A DNA stretch of 6,071 nucleotides, from contig JBNMHN010000078.1 of assembly GCA_050872805.1 (NCBI GenBank), forward strand, positions 1 to 6,071, in the 5' to 3' direction. Position numbers and translations under genes: made by a program. Position 1 is the stretch's first letter; every line of letters starts with the position of its first letter. This stretch comes from CAKVOD01 sp050872805. Its GTDB lineage: Bacteria > Bacillota > Clostridia > Christensenellales > UBA1242. Shown here one piece after another: positions 1 to 6,037 of this stretch. Under the pieces are notes generated by a model. That model worked only from the letters and a program-made list of their open reading frames with translations, did no database searches and was not told the origin of the DNA.

Positions 1-31
1 ATATATAATACAATAATTTGTGAAAAAAAAC

Positions 32-53
32 AAACATTTTAACAATGTTTTTT
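32..53 (+). terminator. Weak terminator-like stem-loop left of murC
   Basis: A 7-base inverted repeat, AAACATT at 32-38 and AATGTTT at 44-50, encloses a 5-base loop and runs into a T-tract that ends at 53. The stem contains only one G-C pair, so it would be a weak intrinsic terminator. If real, it would end a plus-strand gene lying left of the window. The A-run at 23-30 would supply a U-tract for a minus-strand transcript, so it could work in both directions. It may equally be chance in very AT-rich DNA. Confidence 0.3.
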
Positions 54-180
54 CCATTATTCGACACTAATGGAGGTATAAATTGCATTTTTTTTATGTT
101 TTTTGCCAAAAATTACCAATAACCTTGTCTCATACACTTTCACACTAACATTCTATCGTTACAGTTCATAGATTATTACT

Positions 181-1539
181 ATGAAAAATTTAGAAAACAA
201 AACTGTGCATTTTATAGGTATTGGCGGTATTAGTATGAGCGGATTAGCAATTTATATGCACGAAAACGGATATTTTGTTCAAGGCAGTGACAAGTGTTAT
301 TCAAAAAAGTTGCAAGAATTGCAAAATTTGGACATCAAAATTTTTATCGGTCACGACTCTCGCAACATATCAAACGCCGACATTTGTGTTTATACTTCGG
401 CAATTAATGAAAACAATCCCGAGTTGCTGTATGCAAAAAAGCACTGCATACTAATTGAGCGCAGCGAACTACTAGGAAAAATTTGTAGTTCTTTCAAAAA
501 CACAATCGCTATTAGCGGAACTCACGGAAAGACGACAACTACTGCTATGATTGCACAAACTCTAATTGCTGCAAATGTTGACCCAACCATTCATATCGGG
601 GGCAATTTTGCGCCAATCGGCGGCAACTTCCGCGTGGGTAGCAAAGAATATATGGTAACCGAAGCCTGTGAGTATAAGCGCAGTTTTTTGCACATTCAGC
701 CAGACTACCTAATCATAAATAATGTAGAACTTGACCACCTCGACTGCTACAAAAACATAGACGAAATTAAACAAGCATTCCTTACACTTACAAATCAAAC
801 AAAGAAAAGCATCATTATTAATGGTGATATTGACTTTTTCGATAAAATCAAAACTGCCTCTCCACACGAAACCATACCTAAATGCGTCACATTTGGAGAA
901 AAAACACATTGCAATTATCGTATGACAAATTTGCGACAAAAAGACGAAAAATACACATTTGATGTTGAACACAACAAAAACTACTTAACAACAATCAAAA
1001 TGTATATCAGCGGGAAATATAATGCATACAATGCGCTTGCCTGCGTTGCTCTATGCGACACCCTTTCAATTTCTATTGAAACAATAAAAAATGCGCTTGA
1101 ATCTTTTTGCGGCGTGGAAAGGCGGCTTGAAATCATAAAAAAAACTGAAAATTTAACTATTATAAAAGATTATGCCCACCACCCTACCGAAATAAGAAAT
1201 GTTATTCACAATATAAAAGCGCACGCTTACGAAAAGTTTGTCGTAGTTTTCCAACCACATACATACACTAGAACCCTTGGCTTGTTCAGCGAATTTTTAT
1301 CGGCGTTCGACGAATGCGATACCCTTATTTTAGTGCCAACATACGCGGCACGTGAGAAACCCATTATAGGCGGTCGAAGCGAAGATTTGTTTGAAGCACT
1401 CAAGGCGCGTAAACAAAACGTTTTCTTTGCAAAAAATTTTGAAACCGCTAGAGAAAAAATTGACGACTACAATACAAAAAACACCTGCATCCTATTGCTA
1501 GGCGCAGGCGATATTGAGAATATGTTTGATAAATTTTAG
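181..1539 (+). CDS. murC: UDP-N-acetylmuramate--L-alanine ligase (MurC)
   Basis: This cytosolic enzyme joins L-alanine to UDP-N-acetylmuramic acid using ATP, the first amino-acid addition in making the peptidoglycan stem peptide. The 452 residues are a full-length MurC with all three Mur-ligase domains. An N-terminal Rossmann domain carries the UDP-binding GIGGISMSGLA (13-23). The central ATPase domain has the P-loop GTHGKTTTT (113-121), the EACEY segment (161-165) and DHLD (185-188). The C-terminal domain follows RR at 314-315, with DYAHHPTEI (330-338) and FQPHTYTRT (357-365). The ACEY form, rather than the ADES-type sequence of proteobacterial MurC, is what I would expect in Gram-positives. 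An in-frame TAG at 169-171 makes ATG 181 the first possible ATG in this frame. No Shine-Dalgarno sequence precedes it, unlike the downstream plus-strand genes. The gene stands alone and converges on the minus-strand operon 13 bases away. I could not identify a convincing promoter. Confidence 0.97.
   Translation: MKNLENKTVHFIGIGGISMSGLAIYMHENGYFVQGSDKCYSKKLQELQNLDIKIFIGHDSRNISNADICVYTSAINENNPELLYAKKHCILIERSELLGKICSSFKNTIAISGTHGKTTTTAMIAQTLIAANVDPTIHIGGNFAPIGGNFRVGSKEYMVTEACEYKRSFLHIQPDYLIINNVELDHLDCYKNIDEIKQAFLTLTNQTKKSIIINGDIDFFDKIKTASPHETIPKCVTFGEKTHCNYRMTNLRQKDEKYTFDVEHNKNYLTTIKMYISGKYNAYNALACVALCDTLSISIETIKNALESFCGVERRLEIIKKTENLTIIKDYAHHPTEIRNVIHNIKAHAYEKFVVVFQPHTYTRTLGLFSEFLSAFDECDTLILVPTYAAREKPIIGGRSEDLFEALKARKQNVFFAKNFETAREKIDDYNTKNTCILLLGAGDIENMFDKF
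1476..1508 (-). terminator. Candidate terminator of the SPFH-natA-natB operon, inside murC
   Basis: Read on the minus strand, CCTGC (1508-1504) and CCTA (1502-1499) pair with TAGG (1494-1491) and GCAGG (1488-1484). The result is a two-part stem of 9 pairs with a small internal loop (one base against two) and a GCAA tetraloop of the stable GNRA class. Two bases later a run of six T follows (1481-1476). This is the normal layout of an intrinsic terminator, about 45 bases past the natB stop codon. It lies wholly within the coding sequence for the conserved C-terminal LLLGAGDI region of MurC. On the plus strand no T-tract follows the hairpin, so it should not stop murC transcription. No other terminator is visible in the 13-base convergent gap. 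Confidence 0.5.
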
Positions 1540-1552
1540 GTTTTGCCCCGAT

Positions 1553-2782
1553 TTACTTTGTAATTAAACTTTCCTTACTAAAGGTTTTCATTGTCAAGAA
1601 TACCGAGCCAACTGCGTATGCAACATTGATTGCAAGACTTCCCCACAAATACGCGTAGTTCATAACGCCAGCGAGCAGCATTTTTATGCTGACAACAACA
1701 TTGTAAATCGGCAAACACATTGTCCACATTGAAACATCCGCAACATCAAGATACATTGTTGCGTATGCTATAATCATTGGCAAAAACATCACAAGCGTTG
1801 ATTTGCTTTGCGCCTCTTTTAGTGTTTTCGATGAAGCAGTTAAAAGTAATAATAAACTACTGAAAAGCCCTGCAAGCATTAACAAATTAAACACCACTAG
1901 CAATACGCCGTCCGCTGGCAAACTGATTGAAGATAGCCCCTCCCCAAGGCTATCTTTTGTCAATAACATTGACAAAATTATTGATATAACTTCAGTTATG
2001 GCGCTTAAGAAACTGAATATAATGATGACACTATATTTTGCGGACAAAATACTAAAGCGACTTGCACTAGTCGAAAGTAGTGACTCAAACGTGTTGCGCT
2101 CCTTTTCTCCCGCAATCAAATCGGTCGCAATCGAAGCCCCGCCAATTGTGATGAGCAAGGTCAAAAGCATTGGAATAATCAAGTGCAAAAGCGGGCTGTT
2201 TGTCCCATAGCGTTTTATTTCAGGATAAACATCGGAAAGTGACAAAACACTGTTTTTGACGGGCGTCAAATCAACATCCGCCCCCACGCGGTTTGATAAA
2301 ATCTTATCACTAAACATTTGCAAAACTGCACTAACGCTTGCCGCAGTGGTGCTACCGCTTGTTGAGCGGTCATCGTAAATAACTCCGAGCGTCACAGTCT
2401 TGCTTGAATCGGCAACATTTTCTAAAAAATCTTCAGGCACAATTATCGCGACATAAATATCATTATCAATCAAACTTTGCTTGAAATCTTTACACTCAAT
2501 GTATTCAACTTTCAAATTTGGGTTCAAGGTAAACACATTATTATCAAAATACTCGCGCAATGCGCTATCCGCCGCAACGCTTGTTTCATTTTGGACGAGC
2601 GTCAATTTGGGATTAATTGCCTTCTCGCTAACACTGTTTGCGCTCAAGCTTATTATCAAAAAGAAAATTGGAAACAACAAAAGCGGCAAAACAAATGTTG
2701 CAAAAATGCTTTTTTTGTCGCGAAATGCGTCTTTCAATTCTTTTTTCAGCACAACACTATATTGTTTGAATTTCTTATTCAT
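1553..2782 (-). CDS. natB: ABC-2 type exporter permease, NatB-like
   Basis: This is the membrane subunit of an ABC exporter, working with the ATPase encoded just upstream. The 409-residue protein has the ABC-2 layout: a short basic cytoplasmic N-terminus, one membrane helix (about 27-47), a large extracytoplasmic domain (about 50-195), then a C-terminal block of about five or six helices (roughly 198-220, 250-272, 291-314, 328-345, 355-371 and 379-397). Between the first two helices of that block is AGEKERNTFESLL (224-236), the ABC-2 coupling segment usually written GE+ERGT-E. In Bacillus subtilis NatAB exports sodium; the ion or molecule moved here cannot be read from sequence. I chose the ATG at 2782 over an upstream in-frame ATG at 2839. 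It overlaps the natA stop as ATGA, and the 19 extra residues of the longer form would lie within natA. Its own ribosome site is weak, which fits coupled re-initiation. Confidence 0.85.
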   Translation of the reverse strand: MNKKFKQYSVVLKKELKDAFRDKKSIFATFVLPLLLFPIFFLIISLSANSVSEKAINPKLTLVQNETSVAADSALREYFDNNVFTLNPNLKVEYIECKDFKQSLIDNDIYVAIIVPEDFLENVADSSKTVTLGVIYDDRSTSGSTTAASVSAVLQMFSDKILSNRVGADVDLTPVKNSVLSLSDVYPEIKRYGTNSPLLHLIIPMLLTLLITIGGASIATDLIAGEKERNTFESLLSTSASRFSILSAKYSVIIIFSFLSAITEVISIILSMLLTKDSLGEGLSSISLPADGVLLVVFNLLMLAGLFSSLLLLLTASSKTLKEAQSKSTLVMFLPMIIAYATMYLDVADVSMWTMCLPIYNVVVSIKMLLAGVMNYAYLWGSLAINVAYAVGSVFLTMKTFSKESLITK

Positions 2783-3519
2783 AATTCGCCCCGCTTTACC
2801 AATTTTATAAACGACTCTTTGATGCTTTCGCAGCCACAAAATTCATTGATTTGCGGCAATGTTCCCTGAACTTTAGTTTGCCCCTTGTCGATAATCAAAG
2901 CGCGGTCGCAAAGTTCCTCAACTTCCTGCATATTGTGTGACGAAAGCAAAATTGTTTTGCCCATTTTTTTGCACTGCTTGATAAAATCAAGAACTTCCTC
3001 ACTCGCCAAAATATCAAGCCCCGACGTTGGCTCATCGAAAAGCATAACTTGCGGATTGTGAATGATTGCGCGCGCAAACGATGTTTTTTGCTTCATCCCG
3101 CGCGAAAAATTGCCACAACGCCTATCTAGGTAATCTTGCAGCCCAAACGCTTGACTTAATAGTTCGATTTGCTTTACAATTTCGCCCTCATCCATACCAT
3201 TGAGTTCGCCAAAATAGCGAATGTTTTCACGCGCGGTCAAACGGTCATATAACCCCGTATCTCCGCCAAACAAAATGCCGATATTTTTGCGCACTTGTTC
3301 GTCTTGCTTGACGGTATCAAACCCGCAAACTTTGATGTCGCCCGTGCTTGGCTTCAAAGTGGTTGCAATCATACGCATAGTAGTTGTCTTGCCCGCTCCA
3401 TTTGTGCCAATAAGCCCAAATATTTCGCCTGCATTAACGCTAAAATTGAGCGAATCCACCGCCACAAACTCTTTGTCACCTTTTTTGAAAATTTTGGAAA
3501 CGTTGTTTACTTCTAACAT
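2779..3519 (-). CDS. natA: ABC transporter ATP-binding protein, NatA-like
   Basis: This cytoplasmic ATPase should power export through the adjacent permease. The 246 residues form one ABC domain: Walker A GTNGAGKTT (38-46), the segment GILFGGDTGLYDR (81-93) where the Q-loop normally lies, a divergent signature FSRGM (138-142) in place of LSGGQ, Walker B VMLFDEP (158-164), D-loop SGLD (166-169) and the switch histidine in SSH (193-195). The ILFGG-TGLYDR stretch and length match what I recall of B. subtilis NatA, so I favour the NatA group over other drug or polysaccharide ABC-2 ATPases. The start ATG overlaps the end of the SPFH gene by seven bases (ATGTTAG, read in the gene's direction). A usable GGGAGAG ribosome site lies inside that upstream gene. 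The 3' end overlaps natB by four bases. All catalytic residues visible suggest an active enzyme. The actual substrate is unknown. Confidence 0.9.
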   Translation of the reverse strand: MLEVNNVSKIFKKGDKEFVAVDSLNFSVNAGEIFGLIGTNGAGKTTTMRMIATTLKPSTGDIKVCGFDTVKQDEQVRKNIGILFGGDTGLYDRLTARENIRYFGELNGMDEGEIVKQIELLSQAFGLQDYLDRRCGNFSRGMKQKTSFARAIIHNPQVMLFDEPTSGLDILASEEVLDFIKQCKKMGKTILLSSHNMQEVEELCDRALIIDKGQTKVQGTLPQINEFCGCESIKESFIKLVKRGEL

Positions 3520-4265
3520 TCTATCTCTCCCGCATCCCTCTCTATATTTTGATACTGCAAAACTATATCTCCGCTTGCAATTAATTCATTGACTTTTCGC
3601 TGACTGCGCGAACCCAAAATTGCGTTACTTATTACAAAATTGTTGATTTTTATTCCAATTTTGTCAAGTCGTTTTGTTAACTTTTTCTCTATTCTCGCAA
3701 AAAGGTAATCCGTGTTTTTCATCAAAAAGTCAACAACTGATATTTCTTCTTTGTGAAACTCATACCTAACTTTTTTTGCAACAAATTTTGAAATGCTGGT
3801 CATTAGATAGTCATTCCCACGCCTATATTTTGCGACAAAGTCAGCAAAGGCATTTTTATCAACAATTTCAAAATCAAAACTGCCCTCGATTTTCAAACGC
3901 ACATCACAGCGCTCGTCAAAAATCAAAAAACTAGGCGTTTTGAACTTCACATCTTTATATTCTTGTAAATTCAAAAAAATGATACTTGCATTAAACGCCT
4001 GTGGGTAATACAATTCTTTTGAAACTCTACGTTTGCGCGGTTTATTGAGCCCACAAACCTTGAAGGTTTGCGGCAAAAAACCGCCATTTAGTTCAAATTC
4101 GCCCTCATAAAATTTGTCATATGCCTTATTTTTCACACAAACAAAAGCATATTGATTTGCTTCGACAACTAATTTTGAACCAAGTTTAACTTTTTTGTTT
4201 CTTATCTTTTTTTGGGTCAAAACGCCCTCTTCAAAAGGATTTTGTATTTTTTTTGCAAACAACAT
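3513..4265 (-). CDS. SPFH/band-7-like protein, YdjI-type
   Basis: SPFH (band 7) proteins assemble on membranes and organise local membrane patches or partner proteins. The assignment rests on the pattern of the 250 residues. GSKLVVEANQYAFVCVKN (29-46) followed by YEGEFELNGGFLPQ (53-66) resembles the YdjI-group start, where a strand with NQ precedes a 'G.f.L' turn. Next come FNASIIFLNL (91-100), a 'TP..IFDE' segment (110-118) and VRLKIEGSFDFEIVD (122-136), then a charged helical region (about 150-205). No signal peptide or membrane helix is visible, and there is no CxxC pair, so the C-terminal zinc ribbon found on many relatives is absent. In B. subtilis, ydjI sits beside pspA and takes part in membrane-stress functions; pspA is not seen here. 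This is the first gene of the operon, with a strong promoter and a weak GGGAAAAG ribosome site. The family call is moderate, and a role with NatAB is inferred from the overlap only. Confidence 0.7.
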   Translation of the reverse strand: MLFAKKIQNPFEEGVLTQKKIRNKKVKLGSKLVVEANQYAFVCVKNKAYDKFYEGEFELNGGFLPQTFKVCGLNKPRKRRVSKELYYPQAFNASIIFLNLQEYKDVKFKTPSFLIFDERCDVRLKIEGSFDFEIVDKNAFADFVAKYRRGNDYLMTSISKFVAKKVRYEFHKEEISVVDFLMKNTDYLFARIEKKLTKRLDKIGIKINNFVISNAILGSRSQRKVNELIASGDIVLQYQNIERDAGEIEC

Positions 4266-4282
4266 ATTCTTTTCCCAAATGA

Positions 4283-4311
4283 ATTATAGCATAGTCAGCA
4301 CAAAATTTCAA
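4283..4311 (-). promoter_or_regulatory. Sigma-A-type promoter of the SPFH-natA-natB operon
   Basis: On the minus strand TTGAAA (4311-4306) is separated by exactly 17 bases from a perfect TATAAT (4288-4283). The TATAAT is preceded by TG plus one base, an extended -10. Transcription should begin about seven bases further on, near 4276, leaving a leader of only about 11 bases before the ATG at 4265. The match in both hexamers and the spacing make this the best promoter in the window. Confidence 0.8.
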
Positions 4312-4318
4312 GCAAACA

Positions 4319-4350
4319 AAGTCATAATATGCTAGGACAAGTCATAATAT
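4319..4350 (+). repeat. 12-base direct repeat in the divergent promoter region
   Basis: AAGTCATAATAT occurs at 4319-4330 and again, exactly, at 4339-4350. The two copies start 20 bases apart, about two turns of the DNA helix. The second copy runs into the -10 element of the PRC-barrel gene. The first begins eight bases beyond the -35 of the opposing operon. This could be a pair of operator half-sites for one regulator or a duplicated -10 region. Confidence 0.6.
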
Positions 4351-4365
4351 AATTTAAACAGGAGG
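4348..4365 (+). promoter_or_regulatory. -10 element and ribosome site of the PRC-barrel gene
   Basis: A perfect TATAAT at 4348-4353 is followed at 4360-4365 by AGGAGG, five bases ahead of the ATG at 4371. No recognisable -35 lies 16-18 bases upstream; the bases at 4325-4330 are TAATAT. If this -10 is used, transcription would begin about at the ribosome site, giving an extremely short leader. An activator bound at the nearby direct repeat could replace a -35. The ribosome site is secure; the promoter is tentative. Confidence 0.45.
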
Positions 4366-4370
4366 AAATA

Positions 4371-5117
4371 ATGTATAAACTATCCGAAGTACTCAGCAAG
4401 CCAATCTTAAGTTTGTTCAATGGTAGGGTTGAAGGAACAATCAAAACCGCCATTTTCGATAAAAAACTACAAAAAATCAAGTATTTGCTCGGTTTTAATG
4501 AAAATGAGCAAAATGACGAATACATCATACCAGTGTCTAGCATTTTCACAATCGGCGAAAATGCCCTAGTTGTCAAAAATTCTAGCTGTTTGGAGCCACT
4601 TTCAAATTTTGAGCCACAAATTACCTTTAATAATCCTATCAATTTGTACGCCTTTACAACAAAAGGCAACGGATTGGGAAATGTAACCGATGTTTTTTTT
4701 GATGAAAAATTTGTCGTTGAAAAAATTGCACTCTCAAACAATCAAATAATTGACATTACTAACCTTGCCTCGTTCAGTGAAAGCGCTCTCATTGTGCAAG
4801 ACAAAGACAAAAAGGTCAATGTATCAAAATTTTGCGAACAAAGACGTCCACGGCTCATTAAATCGGACGAGCCAGTCACAATTTTAAGAACAGACAACAT
4901 ACAAACAATCGAAACAATGCCCCAACAAAAAATTGCTGCCCTACCCTCTAAAGTTACAAGTTCCGTAAATTTCCTAGTGGGACGCACAATAACTCAAAAC
5001 TTGTATTCACAGTCAAAAGAATTAATCGCGAAAAAAGGCACCCCTATTTCTTTAAAGACCATTGAAAATGCCAAAAGAAATGGCAAAATAAAAGAATTGT
5101 CAATTTTCTCAATGTAA
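4371..5117 (+). CDS. PRC-barrel domain protein with distinct C-terminal domain
   Basis: PRC-barrel domains are small beta-barrels that bind protein or RNA partners. They occur in the photosynthetic reaction-centre H subunit, in RimM, and as short proteins in spore-forming Gram-positives. The 248 residues show two barrel-like halves. Residues 1-70 start MYKLSEVLSKPILSL, with a 'G.VEGTIKTAIFD...KIKYLLGF' strand pattern and IIPVSSIFTIGENALVV (52-68). Residues 88-143 repeat this pattern more loosely (GNGLGNVTDVFFDEKFVVEK, ending SALIVQD). A polar linker (about 145-197), probably unstructured, leads to a compact C-terminal domain (about 199-247) with LVGRTIT, LIAKKGTPIS and IENAKRNGKIKEL. There is no signal peptide or membrane helix, so it is probably cytosolic. 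AGGAGG five bases before ATG 4371 fixes the start. It is transcribed divergently from the SPFH-natAB operon and ends at a strong terminator, so it is probably monocistronic. The exact function is unknown. Confidence 0.8.
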   Translation: MYKLSEVLSKPILSLFNGRVEGTIKTAIFDKKLQKIKYLLGFNENEQNDEYIIPVSSIFTIGENALVVKNSSCLEPLSNFEPQITFNNPINLYAFTTKGNGLGNVTDVFFDEKFVVEKIALSNNQIIDITNLASFSESALIVQDKDKKVNVSKFCEQRRPRLIKSDEPVTILRTDNIQTIETMPQQKIAALPSKVTSSVNFLVGRTITQNLYSQSKELIAKKGTPISLKTIENAKRNGKIKELSIFSM

Positions 5118-5146
5118 TTATTCATATCTCTCTACTCATATCTAGG

Positions 5147-5176
5147 AAAAACGAGCAATTTTTACTCGTTTTTTTT
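5147..5176 (+). terminator. Intrinsic terminator of the PRC-barrel gene
   Basis: AAAAACGAG (5147-5155) pairs perfectly with CTCGTTTTT (5165-5173) around a 9-base loop, and the T-tract continues to 5176. It begins 30 bases after the stop codon of the PRC-barrel gene. This is a typical rho-independent terminator and separates that gene from the CvpA-family gene. Confidence 0.85.
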
Positions 5177-5278
5177 ACATATTTAGCACAAATTAATGGA
5201 ATAATGTCTTGTAAATTATTTTTTTGATTTTTATGCAAAAAAAATAATATACATTTTTCTATTTTGTGTCGAAAAAAG

Positions 5279-5307
5279 ATGACAAAAAATTTTTTTTGTG
5301 CTATTAT
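5279..5307 (+). promoter_or_regulatory. Promoter of the CvpA-family gene
   Basis: ATGACA (5279-5284) matches the -35 consensus in five of six bases and lies 17 bases before TATTAT (5302-5307). TG plus one base directly precedes the latter, an extended -10. Transcription should start near 5314, just before the AAGGAG ribosome site at 5316-5321, which is eight bases from the ATG at 5330. The spacer is an A-tract followed by a T-tract, and TGTCGAA lies just upstream at 5267-5273. Confidence 0.7.
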
Positions 5308-5329
5308 ATAGGTTGAAGGAGTATTTTTA

Positions 5330-6037
5330 ATGTTTTGGATTGATATCGTGTTTATTGTCCTCATCGTCCTTTTCGCGCTTTGGGGACTTAAACAAGGTTT
5401 TCTTGCTTCCCTCATTTCATTGGTCGGCATAGCACTCTCCGTTGTGCTTGCGGTTTGGCTTGCCCCGATGTTTGGTAGTTTTGTGGATAATATTTTTGGT
5501 GGCAGCATTTCAAAAATGTTCACGGATATGATGACAAATGTTGTCTCAAACTTCGGTTCGCTTGACTACGAGGTTGCTGACGCTACAAAAGCGTCCACAT
5601 TGATTGATAGTTTCAATGTTAACGGAGTTCTCAAATCATTGCTTGTCATTATGCTCGGGGGCAAAACGATTGCAAGTGGACAAAACGTTCAAGCGTGGTT
5701 CTCAGGACAACTTGGGGGCTTACTAACAACGATTTGCGCTGCAATATTGTTGTTCTTGCTCATTAGAATTGCACTTGCTTTGCTTAGCAAATTGTTTGAT
5801 AAAATCACTGAAAATCGTGCAATCAACGGACTTGATAGAGTCCTCGGCTTTGCCTTTGGCGCAGTCAAAGGACTTATCTACGTCGCAGGCGTAATTGCAA
5901 TCATCAACCTACTTTGCGTCGTTCCAGCAATCAACGATTTTGTCACAAAATGGCTCGACAAAACCACCCTATTGAATGACTACGCAAAATGGATATTTGA
6001 ACTGCTTGACAACTTTACGGGCAAATACAATTTATAA
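5330..6037 (+). CDS. CvpA family membrane protein
   Basis: CvpA was first described in Escherichia coli as needed for colicin V production. Relatives are widespread inner-membrane proteins linked to envelope integrity, with no agreed molecular activity. The 235 residues have two N-terminal helices (about 4-20 and 25-48), a central extramembrane stretch (about 50-125), and two C-terminal helices (about 131-155 and 176-200). The N-terminus carries the family pattern FALWGLKQGF (15-24) with the conserved glycines. NGLDRVLGFAFGAVKGL (166-182) is the other hallmark, the 'ldr.lG..fG..kG' motif ahead of the last helix. The tail after 200 is amphipathic. AAGGAG eight bases upstream supports ATG 5330. 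A terminator before it and its own promoter suggest it starts its own transcript. Nothing recognisable follows in the last 34 bases, so whether it heads an operon is unknown. Confidence 0.85.
   Translation: MFWIDIVFIVLIVLFALWGLKQGFLASLISLVGIALSVVLAVWLAPMFGSFVDNIFGGSISKMFTDMMTNVVSNFGSLDYEVADATKASTLIDSFNVNGVLKSLLVIMLGGKTIASGQNVQAWFSGQLGGLLTTICAAILLFLLIRIALALLSKLFDKITENRAINGLDRVLGFAFGAVKGLIYVAGVIAIINLLCVVPAINDFVTKWLDKTTLLNDYAKWIFELLDNFTGKYNL

Noticed and set aside
1803..2210. Plus-strand open frame of 135 codons opposite natB
   Set aside because: It lies wholly opposite a well-supported permease gene, its protein shows no family pattern, and no ribosome site precedes it.
2783..2839. Longer natB form starting at ATG 2839
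   Set aside because: The extra residues lie inside natA and do not look like part of the ABC-2 family; the ATGA overlap start at 2782 gives the standard N-terminus.
2477..2869. Two overlapping plus-strand frames opposite the start of natB and end of natA
   Set aside because: They are antisense to recognised genes and have no recognisable motifs.
3103..3279. Divergent signature FSRGM and lack of the usual Q-loop glutamine in the NatA-like ATPase, as signs of decay or novelty
   Set aside because: As far as I recall, NatA-group ATPases normally show this kind of ILFGG and FS+GM sequence, so it marks the subfamily and not a defect.
3221..3592. Plus-strand frames opposite natA
   Set aside because: They are complements of conserved ABC motifs such as Walker A; the minus-strand gene explains the sequence fully.
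4322..4987. Minus-strand frames opposite the PRC-barrel gene
   Set aside because: The plus-strand gene has a strong ribosome site and domain pattern; the minus frames have neither.
5200..5225. AATAAT/ATTATT stem followed by T-run, as a second terminator after the PRC gene
   Set aside because: The stem has only A-T pairs and six of them, a pattern expected by chance here, and a strong terminator already lies upstream.
5122..5523. Minus-strand frame across the CvpA upstream region
   Set aside because: It crosses the promoter and start of a recognised gene and reads a low-complexity lysine-rich product from AT-rich DNA.
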